Shown here one piece after another: positions 34,167 through 42,853 of a stretch of DNA of 64,000 nt. How positions within the stretch are numbered: position 1 is the first letter of the stretch; each line of letters starts with the position of its first letter. This stretch comes from Amycolatopsis anabasis (lineage in GTDB: Bacteria; Actinomycetota; Actinomycetes; Mycobacteriales; Pseudonocardiaceae). The DNA lies in contig NZ_VTHK01000041.1 in the NCBI RefSeq assembly GCF_009765355.1, positions 19,475-83,474 on the forward strand, read 5' to 3'. Under the pieces are notes generated by a model that was given only the letters and a program-made list of their open reading frames with translations, searched no databases and was not told where the DNA came from. The translations under genes and the position numbers were made by a program.

Positions 34167-35675
34167 ATGGGGGTTGCCGCCGGGGAAGTGGGAGTTCCAC
34201 GGATCCCGTTGCCGCGGTTCGCGGTCGGGCCGGTGGGGGTGGTCGTCGCCATCCAGGTCGCGGTGCTCACGGCGTTCTCCGGCCGGTACGGGTTTCATCG
34301 CGACGAGTTGTACTTCCTGGCCTCGGGTCACCGTCCGGCTTGGGGATACGTGGACAATCCACCGATCACCCCGCTGCTCGCCCGGGCGGCCACCGAGATC
34401 TTCGGGAACAGCCCGAGCGGGCTCCGGGTCGCCGCGACCCTGGGCGGGGCGGCGACCGCGGTGGTGGTCGCGCTGGTCGCCCGGGAGTTCGGCGGCGGGC
34501 GGACCGTGCAGGCGGTGGCCGGGGCGGCGGCAGCGTTGTCGTCCCTGGTGCTCGTGGTGTCCCACATGCTGTCCACGGTCACCGTCGACGTGTTGATGTG
34601 GACGGTGACCGGGTTGCTGGCGTTGCGGCTGCTGCGCACCGGGGACGGGCGGTGGTGGGTGCCGATCGGCGCGGCGGTCGGGGTGGGGCTGGTGAACAAA
34701 TGGCTGGTGCTGCTCCTGGTTTCCGCGCTCGGCGTGGCGGTTCTCCTGGCCGGGCCACGGTCGGTGTTCCGGAGCGGCTGGCTCGCCGCCGGTGCCGGGA
34801 TCGCGGTGCTCCTGGTGTCGCCGACCGTGGTGTGGCAGGTCGCGCACGACTTCCCGATGCTGCGGGTCGCCGCCGAGATCAGCGGGGACGACGGGGTGGA
34901 GAACCGGCTCCTGTTCGTGCCGATGCAGCTCGTCTACGCGTCACCGGTGCTGGTGCCGGTGTGGATCGCCGGAATCGTGCGGCTGTGGCGGGATCCGCGC
35001 CTGCGCTGGGCCCGCGCGCTGGCGGTGAGCTATCCGGTGCTGTGCGTGGAGCTGCTGGTGCTCGGCGGAAAACCGTACTACTCGGTGCCGCTGCTGATCC
35101 TGCTCATGGCCGCCGGGGTCGAACCGGCGCTGCGCTGGCTCAGCGGTGGTCGCCGCGCGATCCGGCGCGCGGTCGCCGGTGCCGCGATCGCCGTGGCGGC
35201 CGCGATCGGCGTGGTGGTCGGGCTTCCCGTGCTCCCGCCCGCCGCGCTGAACGGGCCCGTGCTGGCGATGAACAAAGAACCCGGCGAGCAGGTCGGCTGG
35301 CCGGAATTCACCGCGGCGGTCGCGGGGGTGTGGCAGCGGATCCCGCCGGAACGGCGCGGCACGGCGGTGATCCTCACCCGGAACTACGGGCAGGCGGGCG
35401 CGATCGAACGGTACGGCCCGGAACACGGCCTGCCGCAACCGTATTCCGGGCACATGTCCTATGCGGACTGGGGACCACCACCGGACCGCATGACCGGTCC
35501 GGTGGTGCTGGTCGGCCGGTTCGGGCCCCTCCGCGCCCTCACCGGCTGCCGGGTGGTGGCCGTGCACGACAACGGCTACGGCCTGGACAACGACGAACAG
35601 GGCACCGCGATCTCGCTGTGCGACCTGCTCTCGGAGCCCTGGTCCGCGTTCTGGCCGGACCTCCGGACGGTCTAG
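34167..35675 (+). CDS. GT39/ArnT-like membrane glycosyltransferase
   Basis: The 502-residue protein has about eleven hydrophobic helices. The first outer loop carries the acidic Asp-Glu motif in GFHRDELYFLASG, followed by WGYVDNPPITPLLARAATEIFG. This is the signature of PMT/ArnT-type transferases that use polyprenyl-phosphate sugars. A polar C-terminal domain outside the membrane (about 370-502) is typical. It would move a sugar onto protein, lipid or wall polymer on the outer face; donor and acceptor are unknown. The ATG at 34167 is preferred over an upstream GTG because of the GGGGGA site before it. Its TAG shares the CTAG with the TAG of the convergent PspC gene. Confidence 0.82.
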   Translation: MGVAAGEVGVPRIPLPRFAVGPVGVVVAIQVAVLTAFSGRYGFHRDELYFLASGHRPAWGYVDNPPITPLLARAATEIFGNSPSGLRVAATLGGAATAVVVALVAREFGGGRTVQAVAGAAAALSSLVLVVSHMLSTVTVDVLMWTVTGLLALRLLRTGDGRWWVPIGAAVGVGLVNKWLVLLLVSALGVAVLLAGPRSVFRSGWLAAGAGIAVLLVSPTVVWQVAHDFPMLRVAAEISGDDGVENRLLFVPMQLVYASPVLVPVWIAGIVRLWRDPRLRWARALAVSYPVLCVELLVLGGKPYYSVPLLILLMAAGVEPALRWLSGGRRAIRRAVAGAAIAVAAAIGVVVGLPVLPPAALNGPVLAMNKEPGEQVGWPEFTAAVAGVWQRIPPERRGTAVILTRNYGQAGAIERYGPEHGLPQPYSGHMSYADWGPPPDRMTGPVVLVGRFGPLRALTGCRVVAVHDNGYGLDNDEQGTAISLCDLLSEPWSAFWPDLRTV

Positions 35676-35857
35676 TAGCCCTTGGGGATGAAGATCCACA
35701 GGAGCAGGTAGAGCAGGAACTGCGGGCCCGGCAGCAGGCAGGACAGCACGAACAGGATCCGCACGGTACGCGGCTTCCAGCCGAAGCGTTCGGCGAGTCC
35801 GCCGCACACCCCGCCGATCACCCGGTTGCGTCGCGATCTCGTCAACTTGGTCGTCAT
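35672..35857 (-). CDS. PspC-domain small membrane protein
   Basis: This 61-residue protein has the PspC core: RSRRNRVIGGVCGGLAERFGW, then one long hydrophobic helix region (VRILFVLSCLLPGPQFLLYLLLWIFIP). In other bacteria PspC domains sense envelope stress or modulate partners in the membrane; stand-alone short forms are common in actinobacteria. The ATG at 35857 has GGAGG at ideal spacing. It converges on the GT39-like gene with shared stop bases. Confidence 0.85.
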   Translation of the reverse strand: MTTKLTRSRRNRVIGGVCGGLAERFGWKPRTVRILFVLSCLLPGPQFLLYLLLWIFIPKGY

Positions 35858-35918
35858 GTCCTCCACGATGCCGGTGGCCGGGGCCCCTCGCATCGGTGAC
35901 AACCCGGAGTTGTCCCGG

Positions 35919-35952
35919 AGATGGGGGCGGGGCGCCGCACCCGCCCCCATCT
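35919..35952 (-). terminator. terminator of the subtilase gene
   Basis: AGATGGGGGCGGG (35919-35931) pairs perfectly with CCCGCCCCCATCT (35940-35952), a 13-bp stem with an 8-nt loop. It begins 7 nt after the subtilase stop on the minus strand. Confidence 0.75.
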
Positions 35953-35959
35953 GGGGGAA

Positions 35960-37216
35960 TCAGGACTTCGTGACCGTCAGCACGAAGGTCGCGGCGCCCG
36001 CGGCGCAACTCCCCGGATCGGGGTTGCTGCTGATGAACCCGGTGTAGAGCAGCTTGTTCGGCGAGCCGGAGCCGACATTGCCGATCTTGCCGTCGGTCGC
36101 GCCCGCCACCAGCGCGTCGCGCGCCTGCTGCGGGGTGGCCGACGGGTTCGCGGTCAGGTACAGGGCGGCGGCGCCCGCCACGTGCGGGGCCGCCATCGAG
36201 GTGCCCGACATGGTGGACGTGCTGCCGTTGCTCAGGCCGAGCGAGACGATCTGGTCACCGGGCGCGAAGAGGTCGACGCATTTCCCGTAGTTGGAGAAGC
36301 CCGCCCGGCTGTCGTTCGAGGACGGCCGGCTGCCCGCGGTGGCGCCGACCGTGATCGCCTCCGGCACGCGCGCGGGGGAGACGTTGCACGCGTCCTGGCT
36401 CTCGTTGCCCGCGGCGACGGCGTAGACGAACCCGGCGGCGGCCGATTTCCGCAGCGCCTCGTCGCCGACGCCGACGTTGTCCATCTTCAGGCTCATGTTG
36501 ACCACGGCCGGTTTGACCCCGTTGGCGGTCACCCATTCCATCGCGTCGACGGCCGCCGAATCCGGACCGGTGCCGGAGCAGTCCCCGCCCAGTGCCTTCA
36601 GGGCGACCAGTTTGGCCTGCTTCGCCACGCCGTAGGTCTTGCTGCCGATCGTGCCGGAGACATGCGTGCCGTGGCCGAAGCAGTCGATGCCCTGGCTGCC
36701 GACGAAGTCCTCGCCGACACTCGCCCGGCCCTCGAACTCCGGGTTGTCGGGTTTGATGCCCGAGTCGATGACGTACGCGGTGACCGCGGAACCGGTGTTG
36801 GGGTAGGCGTACTTGCCGTCCAGCGGGCGATCGCGCTGATCGATCCGGTCCAGGCCCCAGGTTTCGGCCGCGGTCGTCGTGCCGTCCTGGTAGACCGTGC
36901 GCACCGCGGGATCCGCGGCGAGCCGCCGCGCCTGCCGTTCGGCGAGGTTCCGGACCGAGAAACCGCGGATCGTCCTGGTGTAGGTCGAGTGCACGGTTCC
37001 GCCGTAGGTCCTGCTCAGCGCGGCCGAAGAATCCTGGACCGCCGTGCCGCGCTCGTTGAGCACGACGATGTAGCTGCCCGGGATGGGTTTCCCGGCGGGC
37101 ACTACCGGACGTTCCGGTGGGGGCGCGGCGAGGGACAGGCCACCGCTGAACAGCGTGACCACGGCCGCGCCGACGAGCGCGAAACCGGCCCGCCGCATTC
37201 GAGTTGTCGTGAACAT
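35960..37216 (-). CDS. secreted subtilisin-like (S8) protease with I9 propeptide
   Basis: The 418-residue preproprotein has a signal peptide (to about residue 31, LAAP). An inhibitor_I9 propeptide follows (GSYIVVLNERGTAV ... VRTVYQDG), then a proteinase K-type catalytic domain. The triad is Asp151 (AYVIDSGI), His182 (FGHGTHVSG) and Ser340 (SGTSMAAPH), with the oxyanion Asn in AAGNESQDAC. It is an extracellular endopeptidase of broad specificity. The start at 37216 opens a normal signal peptide; ATGs at 37264 and 37198 are alternatives. It is monocistronic, with a strong terminator hairpin after the stop. Confidence 0.92.
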   Translation of the reverse strand: MFTTTRMRRAGFALVGAAVVTLFSGGLSLAAPPPERPVVPAGKPIPGSYIVVLNERGTAVQDSSAALSRTYGGTVHSTYTRTIRGFSVRNLAERQARRLAADPAVRTVYQDGTTTAAETWGLDRIDQRDRPLDGKYAYPNTGSAVTAYVIDSGIKPDNPEFEGRASVGEDFVGSQGIDCFGHGTHVSGTIGSKTYGVAKQAKLVALKALGGDCSGTGPDSAAVDAMEWVTANGVKPAVVNMSLKMDNVGVGDEALRKSAAAGFVYAVAAGNESQDACNVSPARVPEAITVGATAGSRPSSNDSRAGFSNYGKCVDLFAPGDQIVSLGLSNGSTSTMSGTSMAAPHVAGAAALYLTANPSATPQQARDALVAGATDGKIGNVGSGSPNKLLYTGFISSNPDPGSCAAGAATFVLTVTKS

Positions 37217-37292
37217 GTATTCACGATCGGGGAGCGGATACGGCCGAACAACGCCGGTATTCATCCGTAGGGTTACCTAATCAATCCGCCGA

Positions 37293-38813
37293 TCAGCCGT
37301 CGTGCAGGGTCACCGTGCGGCAGGCCAGGTGCAGGGCGAGCCGTTCGTCCCGGTGGTTCAGGTCGACGCCGAGCAGCCGTTCGATCCGGTCGATGCGGGC
37401 GGTCACGGTGTTGCGGTGCACGCCGAGGACCGCGGCGGTCTCCGCGATGGACGATTCGGCGTCCAGATAGGCCGCGAGCGTCCGGATCAGCTCGCCGGGC
37501 TGGCCGTGCAGCGGGGCGACCAGCGCGCGGGCGGCCGGTTCGAACGTGTCCGTGCGGGTCCATTCCAGCAGCAGCTGGGCCATGCCGAGCTGGTCCACGT
37601 GCAGGAAGTGCCCGGTTTCCGGGCGGGTCGCGGCCAGCCGGGCGGCGTCGGTCGCCTCGGCGACGGTCCCGGCCAGCCCGTCCGGACGCGGATGCGGCCG
37701 CCCCACGCCCATGTGCGCGGGCACGGTCCGGCGCAGGTCCCGGTGCGCTGCCCGTAGCCGCGAGCCGAGGGTGCGCACCTGCCCCGCGGTCGGTTCGTGG
37801 TCGAACGTGGTCCACGCCGTCCAGCCGTCGCCGTGCTCGACGACGACCGCCTCGATGCCCGCCGCGCGCAACGCGTGGGCCACCTCCTGCTCCCGCGCGA
37901 TGGTGTCCACTCCGGACCGCGCACCGATCCGGATGCCGACGTGCCAGCCGCCGAGCCGCCAGCCCGCGTCGGTGGCCCGTCGCCGCAGATCGGCGCCGGG
38001 TTCGCCGTCCAACCGGAGCAGATCGCCCAGCAACGCCGCCCGGGACCGCGCGTCCCGCTCCGCTTCGAGGCGGTGGGCGAGCAGCCAGCGCTGCACCGCG
38101 CCCGCCGCCAGCGCGAGCGCCGGGGGCACGATCTCGGCCCGCGCGGCGGCGTTCCCGCGCAGCTCCGCGGCCAGCCAGACGGCCGGGCGGGCGGTGCCGG
38201 GCAGCAGCGCCGGATGCGCCAGCAGCACGCCACCGTCCACTTCGGTCCGTTGCGGCACCGGTTCGTCCACCCGGACCGGCACCGGACGCGTGATCTCGCC
38301 CGCCAGCGGTTCGCCGCGGTCGTCGAGCAGGGCGACCGGGGCGTGCAGCAGCGTGCCGAGCACGCCGACCACATCCTCCGGCGGCCGGGGACGCTCGCCG
38401 AGGGCGCGCTGGGTGTCCAGGAGCAGCGCGGCGCGGTCGAGATCCGGGGCCGCCAGGAACAACCGCGCGGCGATCAGCAGCTCGAGCGGCTCCGCTTCCG
38501 CCGACAGCAGCGGCACCGCGAGCCGTTCGCACAGCAGGCGGGTGGATTCCAGCGGCGCACCCGCCTGCGCCGGGAGCAGCGCACCGGCGCCGCCGGAGTC
38601 GGCGACCCGGCGCAGCAGGGCGTCCACCCGCCAGTCACCGGGTGCGGGCGGGCGGATCAGCACGACGAGTTCACCGGCCGCGATGTCGTGGTCGTAGCCG
38701 GGGTCCTGGGCCGGGCTGACCAGCCGCACCGGACGGTCCAGGCCCGCCCGCCCGGCGAGCACCCGGACCGTGCCGCTCCATTCCGGCAGCGCCAGCAACC
38801 TGCGCACGGTCAT
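37293..38813 (-). CDS. PucR-family transcriptional regulator
   Basis: This 506-residue regulator has an N-terminal PucR-type ligand domain (LLALPEWSGTVRVLAGRAGLDRPV in two parts; DPGYDHDIAAGELVVLI). A central region and a C-terminal PucR HTH follow (LAAYLDAESSIAETAAVLGVHRNTVTARIDRIERLLG region). PucR proteins activate purine-degradation and other nitrogen-scavenging genes. Its ATG overlaps the stop of the upstream DUF917 gene by 4 nt, so it is the last gene of the hydantoinase/DUF917 operon and most likely regulates it. That fits ring-opening of a cyclic amide or imide as the pathway. Confidence 0.88.
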   Translation of the reverse strand: MTVRRLLALPEWSGTVRVLAGRAGLDRPVRLVSPAQDPGYDHDIAAGELVVLIRPPAPGDWRVDALLRRVADSGGAGALLPAQAGAPLESTRLLCERLAVPLLSAEAEPLELLIAARLFLAAPDLDRAALLLDTQRALGERPRPPEDVVGVLGTLLHAPVALLDDRGEPLAGEITRPVPVRVDEPVPQRTEVDGGVLLAHPALLPGTARPAVWLAAELRGNAAARAEIVPPALALAAGAVQRWLLAHRLEAERDARSRAALLGDLLRLDGEPGADLRRRATDAGWRLGGWHVGIRIGARSGVDTIAREQEVAHALRAAGIEAVVVEHGDGWTAWTTFDHEPTAGQVRTLGSRLRAAHRDLRRTVPAHMGVGRPHPRPDGLAGTVAEATDAARLAATRPETGHFLHVDQLGMAQLLLEWTRTDTFEPAARALVAPLHGQPGELIRTLAAYLDAESSIAETAAVLGVHRNTVTARIDRIERLLGVDLNHRDERLALHLACRTVTLHDG

Positions 38814-39877
38814 ACCCGCACCCCCAGGAGGGCGGGATCGCAGTCGATGCCGTACGCCCGGGGCTCCAGCACCGGAAGCCGCCGGGGATCGGTCCAGAAC
38901 TCCGCGGCGGGCAGTTGCAGGACTGCGACCTCGATGCCGTACCGGACGAGGTCGCACGGGATCGGCGCCCGGCTCCGGCGGTCGACCACGGCGAGCACGT
39001 CCGGGGTGGACGCCACCACCGCGCCGTCGCGCAGCGCGAGCAGGTACTCGTTCTCCATCTCCAGCCGGAGCACCGCGTCCGTCGCGTGGTCGACCACGCT
39101 CACGCTGCCGCGGCCGAAACCCGCGCGCCCGTGCCGCCCCGGACCCGGGCGGCGGGCCACCTCGACCACCCGGCCCAGCGCCAGCACGCGGCCGCCGGTG
39201 ACGTGCGCGAGCGCGTCGTGGTCCGCGGACAGGGCTCGGCGGCCGAGGTCGAGGGCGCCGGTGAACGTGCCCGGGACCGCGCAGGCGGGCAGGTCGGCGG
39301 CCCGGACCGGGGCCAGCGCGAACACCGCCCAGCCACCCATCCCGGGCAGGAACCCGCGCGCCGCGCGTTCCACGTCGGCGGGGGAGCCGCGGTCGAGCAG
39401 GAGGATCTGCCCGCCCGGCCCGGCCAGGGCGGCCGGGGCGATCCCGCGGCCCACGGCGGCGGTGGACAGCTGGTCGAGCCGGGGCAGGGCGCGGCCGGAA
39501 AGATCGGCATCCACACAGGACAGTCCGAGGTCGTCCGCCGCGACCAGCGGCATGATCCCGTTCAGCCCGCCGATCTCGATCGACATCAGCGCCTGGGCGT
39601 TTTCACCGGTCCACCGCTGGATCGCGGCCACCGCGGCGCGGAACTCGTCCCCGCCGGGCGGTTTCTCGGCGAGGACCGCGGTCGCGCCGATGATCCCGAC
39701 CGCCACGACCCGCGTCTCCGGCGCGACCTCGCCGATCGGGAGCACCTCGGGCCGCCGTCCGGCCCGCAACCTCGCGCGCAACAGGGCGGCTGCGGCCGTG
39801 GTGTCCCCGCCCCCGCCGGACCCGAGCAGCGTCACCCCGCGCTCCAGCGCCCCCAGATCCTCGAGCTCGATTCGCAT
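38810..39877 (-). CDS. DUF917-family protein 1 (divergent)
   Basis: This 355-residue protein belongs to DUF917, now called the S-methyl-thiohydantoin desulfurase-like family in Pfam. It keeps the N-terminal Gly-rich loop LLGSGGGGDTT, IEIGGLNGIMPLVA and a VDAD turn. The family signature DADGMGRAFPE, present in the other two paralogues of this operon, is changed here to DADLSGRALPR. This suggests a different substrate or loss of function. It lies after a 17-bp hairpin and is coupled to the PucR regulator gene by a 4-nt overlap. Confidence 0.8.
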   Translation of the reverse strand: MRIELEDLGALERGVTLLGSGGGGDTTAAAALLRARLRAGRRPEVLPIGEVAPETRVVAVGIIGATAVLAEKPPGGDEFRAAVAAIQRWTGENAQALMSIEIGGLNGIMPLVAADDLGLSCVDADLSGRALPRLDQLSTAAVGRGIAPAALAGPGGQILLLDRGSPADVERAARGFLPGMGGWAVFALAPVRAADLPACAVPGTFTGALDLGRRALSADHDALAHVTGGRVLALGRVVEVARRPGPGRHGRAGFGRGSVSVVDHATDAVLRLEMENEYLLALRDGAVVASTPDVLAVVDRRSRAPIPCDLVRYGIEVAVLQLPAAEFWTDPRRLPVLEPRAYGIDCDPALLGVRV

Positions 39878-39890
39878 AGGAGCACCCTGT

Positions 39891-39939
39891 CATGAGGGGA
39901 CCCCTCCGGACACATCTCGTGAGGAGGGGTCCCCTCATG
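39891..39939. terminator. 17-bp perfect hairpin between SDR and DUF917-1 genes
   Basis: CATGAGGGGACCCCTCC (39891-39907) pairs perfectly with GGAGGGGTCCCCTCATG (39923-39939) around a 15-nt loop. It abuts the SDR stop codon (39940) inside an otherwise tight operon. It may end most transcripts before DUF917-1 and pucR, or protect the upstream mRNA. It shares the GAGGG(G)ACC core with the palindrome at 11529-11575. Confidence 0.65.
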
Positions 39940-40674
39940 TCACCGGAGGGCGTAGCCGCCGTCCGGGTAGAGGGTCGACCCGGTGGTGAAGCCGTTGCCG
40001 AACAGGTAGAGCACGGCTTCGGCCGCTTCGGACTCGCGGCCGAGGCGGTGCAGGAGGGTGTCACGGCGGTACTGGTCGAAGCTGGCTTCGCGCACTTCGG
40101 CCGGGCGCTGCGCCCAGAGGTTGCCGTCGATCGTGCCGGGGGAGACCACGTTCACCCGAACCGGGGCGAGTTCGACCGCGAGCCCCCGGCCCAGGCCCTC
40201 GATCGCCGCGTTGCACGCCACGTAGGCGGGCGCGGCCGCGGGCGGGCGCACGCTCGCCGCACCGGCCATCAGCACCACCGAACCGTCCCGCGCGAGTTTT
40301 GGCGCGGCGTGTTTGACCGCGTGGTACTGGCCCCAGAACTTCGAGTCGAACGGGCTCGCGGCGTCGGCGTCGCTGAGTTCGCGCATCGGGCCCACGCGGT
40401 AGGACGCGGCCGGGGTGAAGAGGTGGTCGACCCGGTCCAGCGCGGCGAAGAACTCGGCGAGGGTGGCCTGGTCGGCGGTGTCCACCGTCCGCCACCGGAC
40501 GGCCCCGTCGAGGGCGGCGCCGTCGAGAGATGCGGCGGCTTCGGCCAGTTTCGCCTCGGTGCGGCCGCCCAGTACGACCTCGGCGCCCGCCGCCACGGCG
40601 CGACGGGCCACTTCGAGGCCGATCCCGGAGCCGCCGCCGATCACCACCACGGTCCGATCTCGCAGGGTGTTCAT
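39940..40674 (-). CDS. SDR-fold protein with altered catalytic site
   Basis: This 244-residue SDR-fold protein has an intact cofactor loop (GGGSGIG near residue 14) and the GRTEAK strand-2 end typical of NADP(H) binding. The catalytic Tyr-x-x-x-Lys is YVACN: Asn replaces the Lys that holds the ribose and lowers the Tyr pKa. The Ser usually 12-13 residues before is not in place (LMAGAASVRPP). It may still bind nucleotide but is unlikely to work by the classical mechanism; a divergent subfamily with this change exists. The ATG overlaps the DUF917-2 stop by 4 nt. Confidence 0.78.
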   Translation of the reverse strand: MNTLRDRTVVVIGGGSGIGLEVARRAVAAGAEVVLGGRTEAKLAEAAASLDGAALDGAVRWRTVDTADQATLAEFFAALDRVDHLFTPAASYRVGPMRELSDADAASPFDSKFWGQYHAVKHAAPKLARDGSVVLMAGAASVRPPAAAPAYVACNAAIEGLGRGLAVELAPVRVNVVSPGTIDGNLWAQRPAEVREASFDQYRRDTLLHRLGRESEAAEAVLYLFGNGFTTGSTLYPDGGYALR

Positions 40675-41786
40675 TCCTGTCCTTTCGCGTCGCCGGTCAG
40701 CGTTTCGACCGGCTGGAACGGGTAGGGGAGTCCGAACGCGCCGGGGCCGAACACGGCCAGTGCTTCCGGCGTGCGCATCAGGTCCGGGGTGGAGATGCCG
40801 ATCGCGGTCACCCGCTGCCCGTACCGCAGGCCCTCGGTGGTAATCGGCTCGGCGCGTTCGGAATCGAGCAGGCACACCAGATCCGGGACCACGCACCGCA
40901 CCTCGCCGTCCACCAGGGCGACCAGGTTCTCGTTCTGGAACACCAGCTCCAGCTTGTGCTCCCCGTCGAAGGACACCGCGGCCGCGCGGCCCCGCGCGAA
41001 CCCCGCCTCGGTCCGCCGTTCGACGTCCGAGACCTTGCCGCGGAACAGCACCCGCAGGTGGCCGTAGAGTGTGTCGGTCAGCACCTCGGCCAGGTGCGCG
41101 ACCGGATCGAGGTTGCCCTCCCGGGCTTCGCGGATCGCCCGGCCCACGGTGAGCGCCAGGGTGAGCGTGCGCGGAATCGCCGTGCGCCGCACGTCCGCGC
41201 CGCTCATCGGGTACTCGGCGATGTGCGCGACCCCGCCGAGCCGGATGGTCACGCCGCGGGCCAGCCATTCCATCCGCCGGTTGTCCGCCCCGGCGTCGAT
41301 CACCGCGGTCTCCCCGCGTTCGCCCGCGACGGCCATCGGCGAACCCGGCACGCCGTACACCCCGAACGTCTCCATCTGCAGTTCGGGGAACGCGCGGCCC
41401 ATCCCGTCCGCGTCCACCACCGGCAGCCCGGTCCGCGCGCCGACCAGCAGGGGGATCATCGAGTTGATCCCGCCGCATTCGATCGGCATGGTCGCCGCGG
41501 CCGCGCGGCCGAGCCGGTCCTCCAAGGCGCGCAGGGCCGCCACCGGTTCGGTGCCCCGGGGCAGCTTCTCGAAGACGACCGTCGGCGCGCCCATCTGCGC
41601 GGTGGGCACGACCAGCGCGTCATCGTCCACTTCGGACGGATCGAGCACGGTGACCGGGCCGAACTCCCGGATCGCCTGCCGGACCAGCAGCCGCCCCACA
41701 TACGGGTCGCCACCGCCCCCGGTGCCGAGCACCGCGGCCCCGCGGGCCAGATCGGTGAGGTGGTCCTCGGTCAGCAACCAGCTCAC
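40671..41786 (-). CDS. DUF917-family protein 2
   Basis: The 371-residue protein has the family marks LGTGGGGDPYVGRLLV, PTAQMGAPTVVFEKLP, IECGGINSMIPLL, DADGMGRAFPELQM and a C-terminal beta-rich domain (YGQRVTAIGISTPDLMRT). DUF917 proteins are usually encoded next to hydantoinase A-like proteins and are proposed to act on hydantoin-like rings. Its GTG start overlaps the stop of DUF917-3 by 4 nt, and its stop overlaps the SDR start. It is close to DUF917-3 in sequence, suggesting duplication, possibly to form a hetero-oligomer. Confidence 0.85.
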   Translation of the reverse strand: MSWLLTEDHLTDLARGAAVLGTGGGGDPYVGRLLVRQAIREFGPVTVLDPSEVDDDALVVPTAQMGAPTVVFEKLPRGTEPVAALRALEDRLGRAAAATMPIECGGINSMIPLLVGARTGLPVVDADGMGRAFPELQMETFGVYGVPGSPMAVAGERGETAVIDAGADNRRMEWLARGVTIRLGGVAHIAEYPMSGADVRRTAIPRTLTLALTVGRAIREAREGNLDPVAHLAEVLTDTLYGHLRVLFRGKVSDVERRTEAGFARGRAAAVSFDGEHKLELVFQNENLVALVDGEVRCVVPDLVCLLDSERAEPITTEGLRYGQRVTAIGISTPDLMRTPEALAVFGPGAFGLPYPFQPVETLTGDAKGQE

Positions 41787-42850
41787 CGCGCCACCCCCAC
41801 CGGGTCGAGGTCGTAGCCGAAGTAGCGCGGCCCGGCCAGTTCCAGGCCCGCCGGGGAATGCCAGCGCGGATCGGCGGGTGCGGCGATCACCGCGAGCCGC
41901 TGGCCGAACCGCAGCGATTCGGTGGTCACCGCGTCGCCGGTCTCGGCGTCCAGGGTGCAGATCAGATCCGGCACCGAAGCCACCACGGCGCCGTCCCGTT
42001 CGGCGATCAGGTGCTCGTTCTGGAAGCGCAGCACCAGTTCCCCGGGGTCACCATCCATTCCGGACAGCCGGGCGTCGCCGCGGGCGAACCCGGTGACCGT
42101 GCGCCGCTGGACGTCGACCACCTTGCCGGTGAACAGCAGGCGACCGTCCAACCGGGACACCACCGCGCCGACCGGATCGGTGTTCGCGGCCCGGGCGGAG
42201 CGGACCAGCGCGCCGAGTTCCGCGCACAGGCTCAGCGTGCCGGGCACCAGCGACTCGCGGGCCTGCCGCCCGGTCATCGCGTACGAGCTGATCATCGCCG
42301 AGCAGCCCATGTCGATGGTGGCGCTGCGGGCCAGCCGTTCCGCCCAGCGGTTGTCCACGGTGTCCAGCACGCAGCGGTTGCCCTTCTCGTCGGCGATCGC
42401 CATCGGGGTGGCCCGCACGCCGTAGAGCGTGGGCAGCACCATCTGGATCTCCGGGAACGCGCGGCCCATGCCGTCCGCGTCCACCAGCGGCAGCCCCAGC
42501 TGGGCCGCGGCGACCACCGGGATGAGCGAGTTCACCCCGCCCGCCTCGTCGCACGCGATGTGCGTCGGCTCCAGGCCGAGGTAGGCGGACAGCATTTCGG
42601 CGGCCCGGGCGACCTGGTCGGCGCACGGCAGCTTCTCCACCATCACCGTCGGCGCGCCCATCATGGCCACCGGCAGCACCGCGGCTTCCGGATCCAGTTC
42701 GTCCAGTGTCACCAGGCGGACCGGGCCGTGCTCGCGCACCGCGGCGCCCGCCAGCAGGCGGCCGATGTACGGGTCGCCGCCACCGCCGGTGCCCAGGATC
42801 GCCGCGCCGCGGGCGAGGTCGTCCAGATCGTCTACCGTGATCTCGCGCAT
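41783..42850 (-). CDS. DUF917-family protein 3
   Basis: The 355-residue protein has all family marks: LGTGGGGDPYIGRLL, PVAMMGAPTVMVEKLP, EAGGVNSLIPVVA, DADGMGRAFPEIQM and FGQRLAVIAAPADPRWHSP. It lies 3 nt after the hydantoinase gene, so the two products probably form the family's usual pair. In the characterised branch, DUF917 domains desulfurate S-methyl-thiohydantoin. Whether this one acts on a sulfur-containing or plain ring is unknown. It and DUF917-2 share more with each other than with DUF917-1. Confidence 0.86.
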   Translation of the reverse strand: MREITVDDLDDLARGAAILGTGGGGDPYIGRLLAGAAVREHGPVRLVTLDELDPEAAVLPVAMMGAPTVMVEKLPCADQVARAAEMLSAYLGLEPTHIACDEAGGVNSLIPVVAAAQLGLPLVDADGMGRAFPEIQMVLPTLYGVRATPMAIADEKGNRCVLDTVDNRWAERLARSATIDMGCSAMISSYAMTGRQARESLVPGTLSLCAELGALVRSARAANTDPVGAVVSRLDGRLLFTGKVVDVQRRTVTGFARGDARLSGMDGDPGELVLRFQNEHLIAERDGAVVASVPDLICTLDAETGDAVTTESLRFGQRLAVIAAPADPRWHSPAGLELAGPRYFGYDLDPVGVAR

Positions 42851-42853
42851 GGT

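Noticed and set aside
35672..35950. Longer PspC protein starting at 35950
   Set aside because: The extension runs through the subtilase terminator hairpin; the ATG at 35857 has an ideal GGAGG site and the normal family start.
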